Source: Pseudomonas vancouverensis (GTDB lineage Bacteria; Pseudomonadota; Gammaproteobacteria; Pseudomonadales; Pseudomonadaceae). Taken from it: a stretch of DNA of 64,000 bases. The stretch is from the NCBI RefSeq assembly GCF_004348895.1, contig NZ_RRZK01000009.1, positions 62,001-126,000 on the forward strand, in the 5' to 3' direction. Shown piece after piece: positions 44,196-52,859 of this stretch (its first letter is position 1; the number at the start of each line of letters is the position of its first letter). The position numbers and the translations under genes are program-made. Under the pieces are notes generated by a model. That model was not told where the DNA came from, ran no database searches, and saw nothing but the letters and a program-made list of their open reading frames with translations.

Positions 44196-45431
44196 TCAGT
44201 CGCGGTTGGCCGCTTCCCAGGCTTTGAGGTCAAAGCCCTCTGCCGAGGCTTCGGCTGCGGTCAGCCTGGGCGCACGCGAGAGAATCTTGCGCGCAGCCAT
44301 GTGATCGCCCATGCGATTACAGGACTCCACCGCCACCAATCGATCATTGCGGAAACACAGGACCGACAATTGCTTGTCCGCGGCCGAACCCAGGACAACG
44401 GTGCTGTCGTAGCCGTTGGAGAGCCCGGCAATCTGCAACTTGAGGTCACCCTGGTCAGTCCAGAACCATGGCAGGGCGCCGTAGGGTGCCGGTTTGCCCA
44501 TCAGGCGGGCGGCTACGGCGCGGGCCTGATCCACCGCGTTCTGTACCGATTCCAAACGGGTATGTTTTTCGTCGTTCTGCAGGCAAGGGAAATTCGCAAC
44601 GTCGCCCAAGGCTGAAATCCTTGGGTCGGAGGTGAGCAAGTTGGCGTCGACTTTGATGCCGTTTTCGATCGCCAGACCGGCTTCCGTTGCCAGTTGCGCA
44701 TTTGGAATCACGCCAATGCCAAACACCACCAGATCGGCGGGCAGGGCGCGTCCATCGGCGGTTTGCACGGCGCAGACCTTGCCATTGTCACCGTCGATGC
44801 GGCTCAATCCCTCGCGGAAATCGAAGTGCACGCCCCATTGTTCATGCGCCTGGCGGAACAGTTCGGACATTTCCCGGGACACGGCTCGTGCCATCGGCCG
44901 TTCGGCCAGTTCCAGTACATGTACGTTGGCCCCTAGCGCCGCGGCCACGGCGGCGAACTCCAGGCCGATGAAGCCGGCACCAATGACCACGACGTTGCGC
45001 GCTGCCTTCGCCAGCGGCGCGAGCGCATCGGCATCGGCCTTGGTCTTGATGCCGAAGACTTGTGGCAATTCAGCCCCCGGTACCGGCAATGGTCGGTTGT
45101 GAGCGCCGGTGGCCAGGACCAGGTGGTCATAGTTGATGGCATCGCCCGAAGCCAGGACTACGCGACGGTTCTGGCGGTCAATGGCCGTCACCTGGTCGTG
45201 AAGCAGATCAATGCGCTGTGCCGTATAAAAGTCGGCCGGACGGAACAACAGATTGGTGTCCTGGATCTTGCCAAGCAAGTACGCCTTCGACAGCGGCGGG
45301 CGCTGGTAAGGCAGGCCGGGCTCATCGCCGATCAGGGTGATACGGCCTTCGTAACCTTCCTGGCGCAATGAGGTGGCGACCTGGAAGCCGGCTTGGCCAG
45401 CACCGACAATAACGACTGAGGCGAGGGTCAT
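44196..45431 (-). CDS. FAD/NAD(P)-dependent ferredoxin reductase (putidaredoxin reductase type)
   Basis: A 411-aa flavoprotein. The FAD motif is VIVGAGQAGFQVATSL near residues 7-22, with YQRPPLSKAYLLG typical of ferredoxin reductases of oxygenase systems. The NAD motif is VVIGAGFIGLEFAAVAAALG near residue 147, and the second FAD signature is ISALGDVANFPC. It transfers electrons from NAD(P)H to the ferredoxin encoded just upstream (21 bases). It may also feed DitA3 or the 3Fe-4S ferredoxin, as no other reductase is seen in the window. Cytoplasmic. Confidence 0.92.
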   Translation of the reverse strand: MTLASVVIVGAGQAGFQVATSLRQEGYEGRITLIGDEPGLPYQRPPLSKAYLLGKIQDTNLLFRPADFYTAQRIDLLHDQVTAIDRQNRRVVLASGDAINYDHLVLATGAHNRPLPVPGAELPQVFGIKTKADADALAPLAKAARNVVVIGAGFIGLEFAAVAAALGANVHVLELAERPMARAVSREMSELFRQAHEQWGVHFDFREGLSRIDGDNGKVCAVQTADGRALPADLVVFGIGVIPNAQLATEAGLAIENGIKVDANLLTSDPRISALGDVANFPCLQNDEKHTRLESVQNAVDQARAVAARLMGKPAPYGALPWFWTDQGDLKLQIAGLSNGYDSTVVLGSAADKQLSVLCFRNDRLVAVESCNRMGDHMAARKILSRAPRLTAAEASAEGFDLKAWEAANRD

Positions 45432-45451
45432 GACAACTCCTTGGAACGTGT

Positions 45452-45772
45452 TCAGAATTGCGAAGCAGGCAAGTGCAATACCATGCCGTCCATCTCTTCG
45501 CTGATGATCAATTGGCAGCTCAGTCGACTGTTGTCACGGCGCTCGAACGCGTATTCGAGCATGTCGTTTTCCATGCTTTCCGCTGCTTGTACTTTGCTCA
45601 GCCAGGCATCGTCGACATAGGTATGGCAAGTGGCGCAGCTGCAAGCACCACCGCAGTCGGCGGGAATGCCCGGTACCGAAGCGAAGGTCGCGGCTTGCAT
45701 GACCGATTGGCCAATGTCGCCTTTGACCTGATGGGCGGTGCCGTTGTGTTCGATAAACGTCAGAGTGGGCAT
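45452..45772 (-). CDS. 2Fe-2S ferredoxin, adrenodoxin/putidaredoxin type
   Basis: A 106-aa ferredoxin whose cluster ligands are Cys40, Cys46, Cys49 and Cys86 (Cys-x5-Cys-x2-Cys ... Cys), an arrangement known from putidaredoxin. An extra Cys44 lies inside the loop (GGACSCATC). It sits directly upstream of the reductase gene on the minus strand. It is the likely electron donor of the CYP226-like P450 at 38183. The ATG is at 45772. Confidence 0.92.
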   Translation of the reverse strand: MPTLTFIEHNGTAHQVKGDIGQSVMQAATFASVPGIPADCGGACSCATCHTYVDDAWLSKVQAAESMENDMLEYAFERRDNSRLSCQLIISEEMDGMVLHLPASQF

Positions 45773-45798
45773 GTTCTGCTCCAGTTTTTGTTGGGGGC

Positions 45799-47061
45799 TC
45801 AGGATTGGCTGGGGAGTGGTTGCGCATGGAAACGCGGCACCCGCCCAAGGGTCAGTAACAAAAGGGGGCCGATCAGGCAGCAGGCGGCGCTGTAGACCAG
45901 CATCGCCGTGTAGGAACCGGTGCGTGCCAGCAGATAGGCGAAAAGCAACGGGGCCAATGCCGAGGCCACGGTGTTGAGACCTTGATGGACGCCAAACAGG
46001 CGGCCGTACTCACGCAAACCGAAGTAGCGCGCAATCAGGAAAGCGGCAATATCGAATTCTGCCCCGGCGCCAAAACCGACCAATACCGCTGCCAGCAGCA
46101 GGGGCGCGAACTCAGTGGTCGGGCTCAGGTAGATGAAGCAGCCGATGGCCGGCAGCACCAGGCTCAGTGCCGACACCGCCGGCGGCCACAGGCGATCGAG
46201 CAGGTAGCCAATCAGCATGCGGCCGAAGATCAGCGAAATGCCAAAACCGCCAAAAATTGTTGCAGCCTCGGCAGCGGAAAGACCCCTGGCTTGCAGCATG
46301 GGCACGGTGCTGGTGACCATGCCGACAATTGAAGAGATCACCAGGCTGAGTGCCAGGTTGCAGGTCCAGAACTTCAACGAACCCATGCCTTCGCGAAACC
46401 CCATGCCTGGTAGCTGTTCCAGAGCCCTGCTGCTGTCCCGGTCATTTGCTGCAGTGGGCAGCTTGAACCACAGCAGAATCAGCGGTAGCAGCACTAGCAA
46501 ATTAAGCAGCGCGAGAATCACGAAAGCCGCACGCCAATCCCATTGCTCAATGCCCCAGGCCATCAAGCGTGGGATGGTGGCGGCGGTCACCCCGGTACCG
46601 GAAAGCCCTATGGCCAGCGCAAGGCCGCGATTGCGGTCGAACCACAGGCTGATCAGCTGCGTCCAGGTCACGGCCAGGGCGCCCATGCCAACGATTGGCA
46701 GCAAGGCAAAGGCGATGTACATCGACCAAATCGATTGAGTCAGTTGAGTGGTCGCCAGGTAACCGATCGACAACAGCAACAGGGAGATGACGGTAATGCG
46801 CTTCATGCCATAGCGCAGGTTGAACCAGCCCACGAGCTGCAACGACACCACCGCCCCCCCAAACAGAAAGGTGATGCACGCCTGCAGTTCGCTTTTGCTC
46901 CAGCCAAACGCATCGCCCAAGGGCACGACCAACGTGCCGAAGCCGTAGAGCAGGGCGGCATTGATGCTGATGGCAACGCCGGCGACCGCCAGGATGAGGA
47001 TCTTCCAGCCTTGGCGGAATTCGTGAAGATCAATGGCCGCTTCATTTTTTGAAGGGTGCAT
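45799..47061 (-). CDS. MFS transporter, paralogue of the permease at 41549
   Basis: A 420-aa, 12-helix permease beginning MHPSKNEAAIDLHEFRQGWK. The ATG at 47061 has AAGGAAG eight bases upstream, and the 20-residue in-frame extension upstream is rejected for lack of such a site. It shares loop motifs with the other MFS gene (WFDRNRGLALAIGLSGTG). It leads the minus-strand operon of ferredoxin, reductase and SDR, divergent from ditA3. The regulatory gap has a 17-base palindrome. Uptake of a carboxylic substrate is inferred. Confidence 0.9.
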   Translation of the reverse strand: MHPSKNEAAIDLHEFRQGWKILILAVAGVAISINAALLYGFGTLVVPLGDAFGWSKSELQACITFLFGGAVVSLQLVGWFNLRYGMKRITVISLLLLSIGYLATTQLTQSIWSMYIAFALLPIVGMGALAVTWTQLISLWFDRNRGLALAIGLSGTGVTAATIPRLMAWGIEQWDWRAAFVILALLNLLVLLPLILLWFKLPTAANDRDSSRALEQLPGMGFREGMGSLKFWTCNLALSLVISSIVGMVTSTVPMLQARGLSAAEAATIFGGFGISLIFGRMLIGYLLDRLWPPAVSALSLVLPAIGCFIYLSPTTEFAPLLLAAVLVGFGAGAEFDIAAFLIARYFGLREYGRLFGVHQGLNTVASALAPLLFAYLLARTGSYTAMLVYSAACCLIGPLLLLTLGRVPRFHAQPLPSQS

Positions 47062-47155
47062 GGGGTTGGCTTCCTTATAGGTTTTGTTGAGCCAAGCACT
47101 GCTGCAGGTGACGGGAGTCACGACTGCGCGCAGGTTCTTTAAACAGAATTCGATC

Positions 47156-47172
47156 TTTTATTCAGAATAAAA
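47156..47172. promoter_or_regulatory. 17-base palindrome upstream of the MFS/ferredoxin operon
   Basis: TTTTATTC (47156-47163) and GAATAAAA (47165-47172) are exact complements about a single base. They lie about 95 bases before the MFS start, in the 340-base gap (47062-47401) between divergent operons. The rest of that gap holds copy E of the 25-bp element and no gene. Operator or A/T-rich promoter part, unknown protein. Confidence 0.4.
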
Positions 47173-47339
47173 TCAGGATTTTCCCTTTGTCCAGCACAGC
47201 CATCTGACTCACAGACAAACGAATTTCCTGCGTCAAACAGGCCTTTTGAATCAGTCTGTTCAACATCCAGTCGCTTCAAGCCCACCAAGGTGTTTTGCGA
47301 GCGCCGATGACTGCCAGCATATCCGCGATAAAAATTAAT

Positions 47340-47364
47340 TGCACATAAAATAAATAAGTGTTCA
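47340..47364 (+). promoter_or_regulatory. 25-bp repeated element, copy E (upstream of ditA3)
   Basis: Half-sites TGCACA (47340-47345) and TGTTCA (47359-47364), 13-base spacer. TTGCAC overlaps the first half as a possible -35, and CATAAT (47363-47368) follows as a possible -10, 18 bases apart. The ditA3 GTG is 38 bases downstream. DitR activates ditA3 in BKME-9 (known), which makes this copy the best anchor for the proposed regulon. Confidence 0.65.
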
Positions 47365-47401
47365 TAATTTGCTGCGACTGGACCTGATAAGGAGAAAAAA
47401 A

Positions 47402-47638
47402 GTGAGTTCAGAAAAAGCGCAATTCAAAGCTGTGGCAGACCGTAGCCGCTGCTGTGGTTACGGTCTGTGTGCCGCAATCTGCCCCAGCCTGTACAAACTG
47501 GATGCCGATGGTCTGGTGTACATGGACGATGCCCGTGTACCGCCCGAACTGGAGGAAGAAGCCCGTGAAGGTGCCGCCGCCTGCCCGGCGGAGGCGATCT
47601 GGCTTGAGCCCCTGACACCGGAAGATCAAGGCGTTTGA
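47402..47638 (+). CDS. ditA3: 3Fe-4S/4Fe-4S-type ferredoxin of the diterpenoid dioxygenase
   Basis: A 78-aa ferredoxin with a GTG start; AAGGAG lies eight bases before it. Cluster motif: Cys17-x5-Cys23 with Tyr at the usual second-ligand position, and a second CP at Cys61 (AACPAEAIW). Unlike the P450 ferredoxin at 14043 it also has Cys18 and Cys27 (CAAICPSLY). In BKME-9, ditA3 is known as an unusual 3Fe-4S or 4Fe-4S ferredoxin serving the Rieske dioxygenase DitA, where most systems use 2Fe-2S ferredoxins. Position next to an SDR and an extradiol dioxygenase agrees. First gene of a plus-strand operon. Confidence 0.85.
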   Translation: MSSEKAQFKAVADRSRCCGYGLCAAICPSLYKLDADGLVYMDDARVPPELEEEAREGAAACPAEAIWLEPLTPEDQGV

Positions 47639-47688
47639 GGGTGTGAGCAGCAGTCGTCACTGATAACTACAGCGTTGAGGATGTGCGG

Positions 47689-48447
47689 ATGGGACGTTTA
47701 CCCAACAAAGTTGCATTGATCACCGGTACCGGTGGTGGCCAGGGCCGGGCCGCGGCGCTGCGTTTTGCCCGCGAAGGGGCGATTGTGGTCGGCTGCGACT
47801 TCAATGCCGAAGGTCATGAAGAGACCGCAGCCTTGATGCGAGCCGAGGGTTTCACCCTTTACGGCTCGGCACCGGTGGACCTCGGTGATCATGAACAGGC
47901 CAAGGCCTGGATCGATGCCGCTGTCGCTGAACATGGCCGCATCGACATTCTGTACAACAATGCGTCCGCTGCCCGTTTCGGGTTGGTCAGTGAAATGTCG
48001 ATTGAAGATTGGCAATTCACGCTGCGCAACGAAATCGACCTGCTGTTCTACACCACAAAATATGCCTGGAATCACTTGGCTGAGCAGCGCGGGGTGATCA
48101 TCAACGTGTCCTCGACTGCCGCCTGGGGTGGTTCAAAGGTTGCGGGCATTGCTGCGCATTCAGCCGCCAAGGGCGCAGTGGTGTCTTTCACCCGACAAGT
48201 TGCTGTGGAAGGGGCGCCGTTCGGCATTCGCGCAGTCAGCCTGAGCCCCGGCTTTGTCGCCACTCCGGGCACTCGGCCGTTCCTGGAGGACCCGAAAATG
48301 CGCGCCATGTTGCTGGACGGTGTCTTGATGGATCGGCCTGGCGAGCCAGAAGAAGTCGTGGCAATGGCGGTTTTCATCGCTTCTGACGAGGCGTCGTTCA
48401 TTACCGGTTCGGACATCGTTATCGATGGCGGGTTACTGGCGATCTGA
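47689..48447 (+). CDS. ditB: SDR family dehydrogenase, probable dihydrodiol dehydrogenase
   Basis: A 252-aa SDR between the ferredoxin and the extradiol dioxygenase genes. The cofactor motif TGTGGGQG is present and Ser142 lies in NVSSTAA. The position of the catalytic Tyr is His157 (AAHSAAKGA), with Lys161 kept. The place in the order A3-SDR-extradiol dioxygenase suggests DitB, which should re-aromatise the cis-dihydrodiol to the catechol. The Tyr to His change makes the activity uncertain. The ATG at 47689 follows GAGG by eight bases; a GTG at 47683 is closer but less likely. The symbol is from gene order, not sequence identity. Confidence 0.72.
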   Translation: MGRLPNKVALITGTGGGQGRAAALRFAREGAIVVGCDFNAEGHEETAALMRAEGFTLYGSAPVDLGDHEQAKAWIDAAVAEHGRIDILYNNASAARFGLVSEMSIEDWQFTLRNEIDLLFYTTKYAWNHLAEQRGVIINVSSTAAWGGSKVAGIAAHSAAKGAVVSFTRQVAVEGAPFGIRAVSLSPGFVATPGTRPFLEDPKMRAMLLDGVLMDRPGEPEEVVAMAVFIASDEASFITGSDIVIDGGLLAI

Positions 48448-48514
48448 TACGCGTGACGGCAGGGCAGGTGCCATCGGCACCTTTTCATCTCGAACAATAA
48501 CAAGGTGAAATAAC

Positions 48515-49465
48515 GTGGACATCATTGGTATCGGTTACATGGGGTTCGAGACCCCCAACCTTGAAGCGTGGCGTGAGTATGGCCCGCAGGTGATGGGCTT
48601 CGGTATCGGCAAGAATCCTGAAAGTGACCCCGAGTCGCTGTACTTCAGGATCGACGATCGTCGCCATCGCTTCGCTTTTCATCCAGGCACAGTAGATCGC
48701 ATTGCCTACATTGGCTGGGAAGCGGTAGGGCGCATGGCCTTCGAGGACGGTATCAAAAAACTCGCGGCAGCCAATGTCGAATACACCCGTGGCGACGCAA
48801 AATTGTGTGAGATGCGAGGCGTGCGTGAGCTCGTCCGTTTTCGCGACCCGGTGGGCTACCAGCATGAACTGTTCTACGGGCAAAAGTGGTTGCCGCGCTC
48901 GTTCCAGCCTGGGCGTCCACACAGCGGTTTCCTCGCTGATGAGCGTGGTGCCGGCCATGTGGTGCTGATCACCCCGGACTACACCCCGGAACTGGAAGAC
49001 TTCCTGCTCAATGTCATGGGTTTCAGCTGGTATGGCGCGGGCGCGGGCAAGGGGCGCACCGGTTTCTTCCGTTCCAAGCTCAACCACCACACCAGTCATG
49101 ACATTGCCTACGGTCACGGTCCGGGCCGTATGGGCGTGCAACACGTCGGGCTGTTTGTGCGCAATGTGCGCGACGTCGGTGAAACCTACGACATCGTGCG
49201 TCAGCGTGAACTGCCGATGATGATGACCCTGGGTCAACATGCCCAGGATCCGCATCTGTCCTTCTATCATTTCAACCCGTCCGGATTTGCCTTCGAAACC
49301 ATCGCGGAAATCGAGCCCTGGCAGGGCGACCCCTACGAGTTGAACCCAGAAAAGCTCAGCCTGTGGGGCCACGAAATGGTCGGGCCGATCCTGGGCACCA
49401 GCGTCAAGACGCCGGAAGAAGTACTCGACCCCGAGTACCTGCCCATCTATCTGGCCAAACGCTGA
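48515..49465 (+). CDS. ditC: Type I extradiol ring-cleavage dioxygenase
   Basis: A 316-aa two-domain vicinal-oxygen-chelate protein. The Fe(II) ligands are His148 (GAGHVVL), His210 (MGVQHVGLF) and Glu261 (FAFETIAE), very close to the positions in BphC. The extradiol signature region HLSFYHFNPSGFAFE is complete. It cleaves the dihydroxylated aromatic ring (7-oxo-11,12-dihydroxy-dehydroabietate in the dit pathway, known) next to the hydroxyls. The start is GTG with AAGGTGA upstream. The FAH-family hydrolase gene begins two bases after the stop. Confidence 0.9.
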   Translation: MDIIGIGYMGFETPNLEAWREYGPQVMGFGIGKNPESDPESLYFRIDDRRHRFAFHPGTVDRIAYIGWEAVGRMAFEDGIKKLAAANVEYTRGDAKLCEMRGVRELVRFRDPVGYQHELFYGQKWLPRSFQPGRPHSGFLADERGAGHVVLITPDYTPELEDFLLNVMGFSWYGAGAGKGRTGFFRSKLNHHTSHDIAYGHGPGRMGVQHVGLFVRNVRDVGETYDIVRQRELPMMMTLGQHAQDPHLSFYHFNPSGFAFETIAEIEPWQGDPYELNPEKLSLWGHEMVGPILGTSVKTPEEVLDPEYLPIYLAKR

Positions 49466-49466
49466 C

Positions 49467-50351
49467 ATGCGCCTGGCGCGGGTCGAGTTGGCTGGGCAGG
49501 CGTTTTGGGCGTTGATTGACGCGCATGACGAGCGTCTGCGCAGGATTGACGCGCCGTTCGCCCAGTGGGCCGGGCTAGGCTCGGAGCTTGAGCCGGAAGC
49601 GCTCGATCTGGTGGGTGAGTGGTTGCCAATGTCTGCGGCACGTCTGCTTGTGCCACTGGAGACGGGCGCCAGGGTGTTTGGCGTAGGGCTCAATTATCTG
49701 AGCCATCTCCAGCGCCTGGGTAGTGATGCGCCTGCGCACCCGCTGGCTTACATCAAGCCGGAGTCTGCGCTGGTTGGTGCCGAGGATGAGATCGAATATC
49801 CGCCGTTGACCCGCCAGCTCGATTACGAAGTGGAACTGGTCGCCGTGGTTGGGCGCCCTCTGGGGGCACAGCCCAATGCCAGCGATTGCTTGCTGGGGTA
49901 CACGGTGGGCAATGACATCAGTGCGCGCGACGCCGGTAAACAGATTGGGCGCCTTGACCTGTTGACCCAGAAGGCCATGGACCGTACCACCCCGGTCGGC
50001 CCCTGGATTGTCACGGCGGATGAATTGGGAATAGCAGGCCAGCCCGCACTGGACATGCGCCTGAGCGTCAATGATGAGCTTCGTCAGCAAGACAATACAC
50101 GGCAGATGATTTTTGCCCTGGACGAGCTGCTCAATTATCTGGATGCGCGCATCAGCCTGCGTCCCGGGGATCTGGTGTTTACCGGGTCAACCCACGGCGT
50201 GGGCCTGGAAAGCGGGCGCTTTTTACAGCCTGGTGATCGGATCGAGGCCGACATCCAGGGCATCGGTCGACTGCGCAATACCATCGCTCCACCACGTCAG
50301 CTCACCCCCGCGCGTGCAGTCGGGCGACTGGGTCAACCGCTGGAAAACTGA
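49467..50351 (+). CDS. Fumarylacetoacetate hydrolase (FAH) family protein
   Basis: A 294-aa FAH-superfamily protein. Metal ligands are visible in the C-terminal domain: Glu in LDYEVELVAVVG and Asp in VGNDISARDAG, with the family segment GPWIVTADEL. The N-terminal part is short and variable. Members hydrolyse, isomerise or decarboxylate ring-cleavage products. Position straight after ditC suits action on the meta-cleavage product; ditD is the probable name but not certain. The ATG is one base past the ditC stop. Confidence 0.85.
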   Translation: MRLARVELAGQAFWALIDAHDERLRRIDAPFAQWAGLGSELEPEALDLVGEWLPMSAARLLVPLETGARVFGVGLNYLSHLQRLGSDAPAHPLAYIKPESALVGAEDEIEYPPLTRQLDYEVELVAVVGRPLGAQPNASDCLLGYTVGNDISARDAGKQIGRLDLLTQKAMDRTTPVGPWIVTADELGIAGQPALDMRLSVNDELRQQDNTRQMIFALDELLNYLDARISLRPGDLVFTGSTHGVGLESGRFLQPGDRIEADIQGIGRLRNTIAPPRQLTPARAVGRLGQPLEN

Positions 50352-50389
50352 ACAACCTTTTCGACAGGCTGAAACGCTGAGGAGTATTG

Positions 50390-51976
50390 ATGAGCGAGGG
50401 CTCGGCGTGGGCGCCGTTTCGCAACAAGGCGTTCCGCGGCTTATGGCTGGCAGGGGCGGTGATCAACATGGCGATCTGGATGCAGACGGTCGCGGCGGCG
50501 TGGATCATGACCACGTTAAGCACATCGGCGGCAATGGTGTCTCTGGTACAAACCGCCGTAACTCTGCCGGTCTTTCTGTTTGCCTTCCCCGGTGGCGTGA
50601 TAGCTGATCGGGTGGAGCGTCGTCGTTGGCTGATCATTACCCAGTGCTTGATGCTGTTCGCTGCCCTGGTGCTCTGCGCACTGGCGTACAGCGCGCGTCT
50701 GGAAACCTGGGGATTGTTGGCATTCACTTTCGTGCTGGGCACCGGCAGCGCCTTGGGAATGTCGGCATGGATGGTGACCATGGTCAGCGTCATTTCGCGG
50801 GACCAGGTGCCGGCAGCGGTGTCGCTGAACGGCATCGCCATCAATGCCACCCGAGCACTGGGGCCAGCGCTCGCGGGCGCGCTGATTGCCTACTGGAACT
50901 CCGCCTCGGTGTTTCTGGTAATAGCGCTGTGCTTGCTCGCCGTGTTGCTCTTTCTCTTTACCCTCAAACCCAATCCGCCAGCGACGGGTTTGCCACCGGA
51001 AACCCTGACCGGTGGCATGCGCAGCGGTCTGCGCTACATCCGCCATTCGGCGGTGCTGTTCAATGCGCTGAAGCAGGTCCTGGTGTTTACCAGCAGTGCC
51101 AGTGCCTTGTGGGCATTGATGCCATTGGTTGCCAAGGGGCAATTGGGCATGGAGGCAGGTGGTTACGGTTTGCTCATGGCGTTTCTGGGAGCGGGTGCTG
51201 TATTGGCAGCTGTTGTCTTGCCGCGCTTGTATCGCTCGCTCAGCATGCGGCATTTGCTGATCGGCGGCACCGTCGCCTTTGCGGTTGCCACCCTGACGGC
51301 TGCACTGTCGCGTAATCACTATGTGGTCTGCGTGATGATGTTGCTCGCCGGGTTTGGCTGGATGGCGGTCAACGCGACCATTTCCACGGTTGTGCAGACG
51401 TACGCGGCCAACTGGGTGCGTGCACGGGTCGCGTCGGTCTACGTATTGATCCTCATGGGCGCGATGGCCGCTGGTGGCGCTGTCTGGGGTACGCTGGCGC
51501 AGGTATTGGGGGTCACCGAAAGCCTGTTACTGGCAACGCTGTTGTTGCTGGTCGGCATACTGCTGACGCGCAACGGTCGAATAGAACTCGGGCAGGAAGC
51601 TGATTTTGCCGAAGTGCACGTGGCCGACAATCTGCAGCAGGGCAGCCTTGAGTTACATGGCGAAGGACCGGTATCGGTCGAGATCGTGTATCAGGTGGCC
51701 GCTGCCGATCGCGACGACTTTCTGAAGGCCGTGTATGCCGTGGGCAAGGCGCGTAGGCGCAATGGGGCGCAGAATTGGCGCTTGTACCGCGACATGGCCG
51801 ACTCACAGCTTTTCAGTGAGCGTTTCATTGTCGAGTCGTGGCTGGATTACTTGCGTCAGCAAGTTCGGGTGACCCAGGCCGACCAGATCCAGGAGCGCCG
51901 CCTTGAGCGTTTTCGTCGCGAAGACCTGCAAACCCGTCGGCTGATTTACCAGCCACTGGAGAAGCAAACTCACTAA
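50390..51976 (+). CDS. ditE: MFS permease (MFS_3 type) with C-terminal extension
   Basis: A 528-aa protein. The first ~400 residues form a 12-helix MFS_3/EntS-like permease (GGVIADRVERRRWLIITQ loop). About 125 C-terminal residues form a soluble part (VEIVYQVAAADRDDFLKAV, NWRLYRDMADSQLFSERF) resembling an ABM-type ferredoxin-like domain, common in this transporter subfamily. ditE in BKME-9 is a permease-like gene linked to the cluster (known). Direction is unproved; uptake or efflux of resin acids is possible. The ATG at 50390 follows GAGGAG by six bases. Ends just before ditR. Confidence 0.8.
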   Translation: MSEGSAWAPFRNKAFRGLWLAGAVINMAIWMQTVAAAWIMTTLSTSAAMVSLVQTAVTLPVFLFAFPGGVIADRVERRRWLIITQCLMLFAALVLCALAYSARLETWGLLAFTFVLGTGSALGMSAWMVTMVSVISRDQVPAAVSLNGIAINATRALGPALAGALIAYWNSASVFLVIALCLLAVLLFLFTLKPNPPATGLPPETLTGGMRSGLRYIRHSAVLFNALKQVLVFTSSASALWALMPLVAKGQLGMEAGGYGLLMAFLGAGAVLAAVVLPRLYRSLSMRHLLIGGTVAFAVATLTAALSRNHYVVCVMMLLAGFGWMAVNATISTVVQTYAANWVRARVASVYVLILMGAMAAGGAVWGTLAQVLGVTESLLLATLLLLVGILLTRNGRIELGQEADFAEVHVADNLQQGSLELHGEGPVSVEIVYQVAAADRDDFLKAVYAVGKARRRNGAQNWRLYRDMADSQLFSERFIVESWLDYLRQQVRVTQADQIQERRLERFRREDLQTRRLIYQPLEKQTH

Positions 51977-52064
51977 ATTGTTCGGGTAATTTCCAGATAA
52001 AACTTTTACGTCGTTATTCATTCTCAGGTTAGAATGCCGGCACCTCAAAGTGACTGGATCGGGC

Positions 52065-52850
52065 ATGGACTTCATTGACGTCAACGACACTACCAAAGCG
52101 GCCGGCGCAACCCTCGTCAAGCCCGTTTCCAACGCCATACGCATTCTGCGCTATCTCAGCCAGGTGGGAACACCGGAGCGCTCGGTGGACATTGCCCGCC
52201 AATTGAAAATAAACCCCAGTACTTGCTTCAACATCCTGCGTACGTTGGTGCAGGAGGATGTTGTCGATTTCAGCGCACTGTCCAAACGCTATTCGGTGGG
52301 TTTGGGCCTTGCGCGCCTGGTCGAACAGGTGGTCACACAGGGACATCGCGTGCAGATGGCCAAGCCCTTGTTGCAAAACCTGGCCGCGCGCCAACGGGTA
52401 ACCATCACTCTGTGGCGCAAAATGAGCCCGGACCGCATTGTCATTGTCGCCTCTGCTGCGAGTCCGACCGATGTGCGTATCGATATGGCTGAAGGTCAGC
52501 GCCTGCCGATCCTGATGGGCGCCAGTGGACGCCTGTTCGCGACCCAGATCGACCTCGACGACCCGGAAGTGCAGGGCAGCTTCGACACCATTCGTTGGGC
52601 ACAGCCTTTATCGCTGGAGGTTTACCGCGAAGAGGTGAGACAAGCGGCCGAGCGCGGTTGGGCGCTGGACGATGGGCATTTTTCCGGCGGCATCCTGGCG
52701 ATTGCCGCACCGGTCTATTCGCCGAACCACAGCATCGACTTCACGGTTTCAGCCGTGATGTTCCGCGGGCAACGGGATGAAGCAGGCCTTGCCGACCTGG
52801 GCAAGGCACTGATCGAATTCTGTAACGAAGTGGCCGGCGTTCTCTACTGA
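52065..52850 (+). CDS. ditR: IclR-family transcriptional regulator
   Basis: A 261-aa IclR protein. The winged helix-turn-helix is at residues 15-80 (VSNAIRILRYLSQVGTPERS, DIARQLKINPSTCFNILRTL). The effector domain follows from about residue 95 (RQRVTITLWRKMSPDRIVIV, GQRLPILMGASGRLF). DitR of BKME-9 is an inducer-dependent activator of ditA3 (known). The ATG at 52065 is chosen over a GTG at 52050. It lies downstream of ditE and convergent with the thiolase-like gene nine bases on. It is the leading candidate for the protein reading the 25-bp elements (inference). Confidence 0.85.
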   Translation: MDFIDVNDTTKAAGATLVKPVSNAIRILRYLSQVGTPERSVDIARQLKINPSTCFNILRTLVQEDVVDFSALSKRYSVGLGLARLVEQVVTQGHRVQMAKPLLQNLAARQRVTITLWRKMSPDRIVIVASAASPTDVRIDMAEGQRLPILMGASGRLFATQIDLDDPEVQGSFDTIRWAQPLSLEVYREEVRQAAERGWALDDGHFSGGILAIAAPVYSPNHSIDFTVSAVMFRGQRDEAGLADLGKALIEFCNEVAGVLY

Positions 52851-52859
52851 GACACGACG

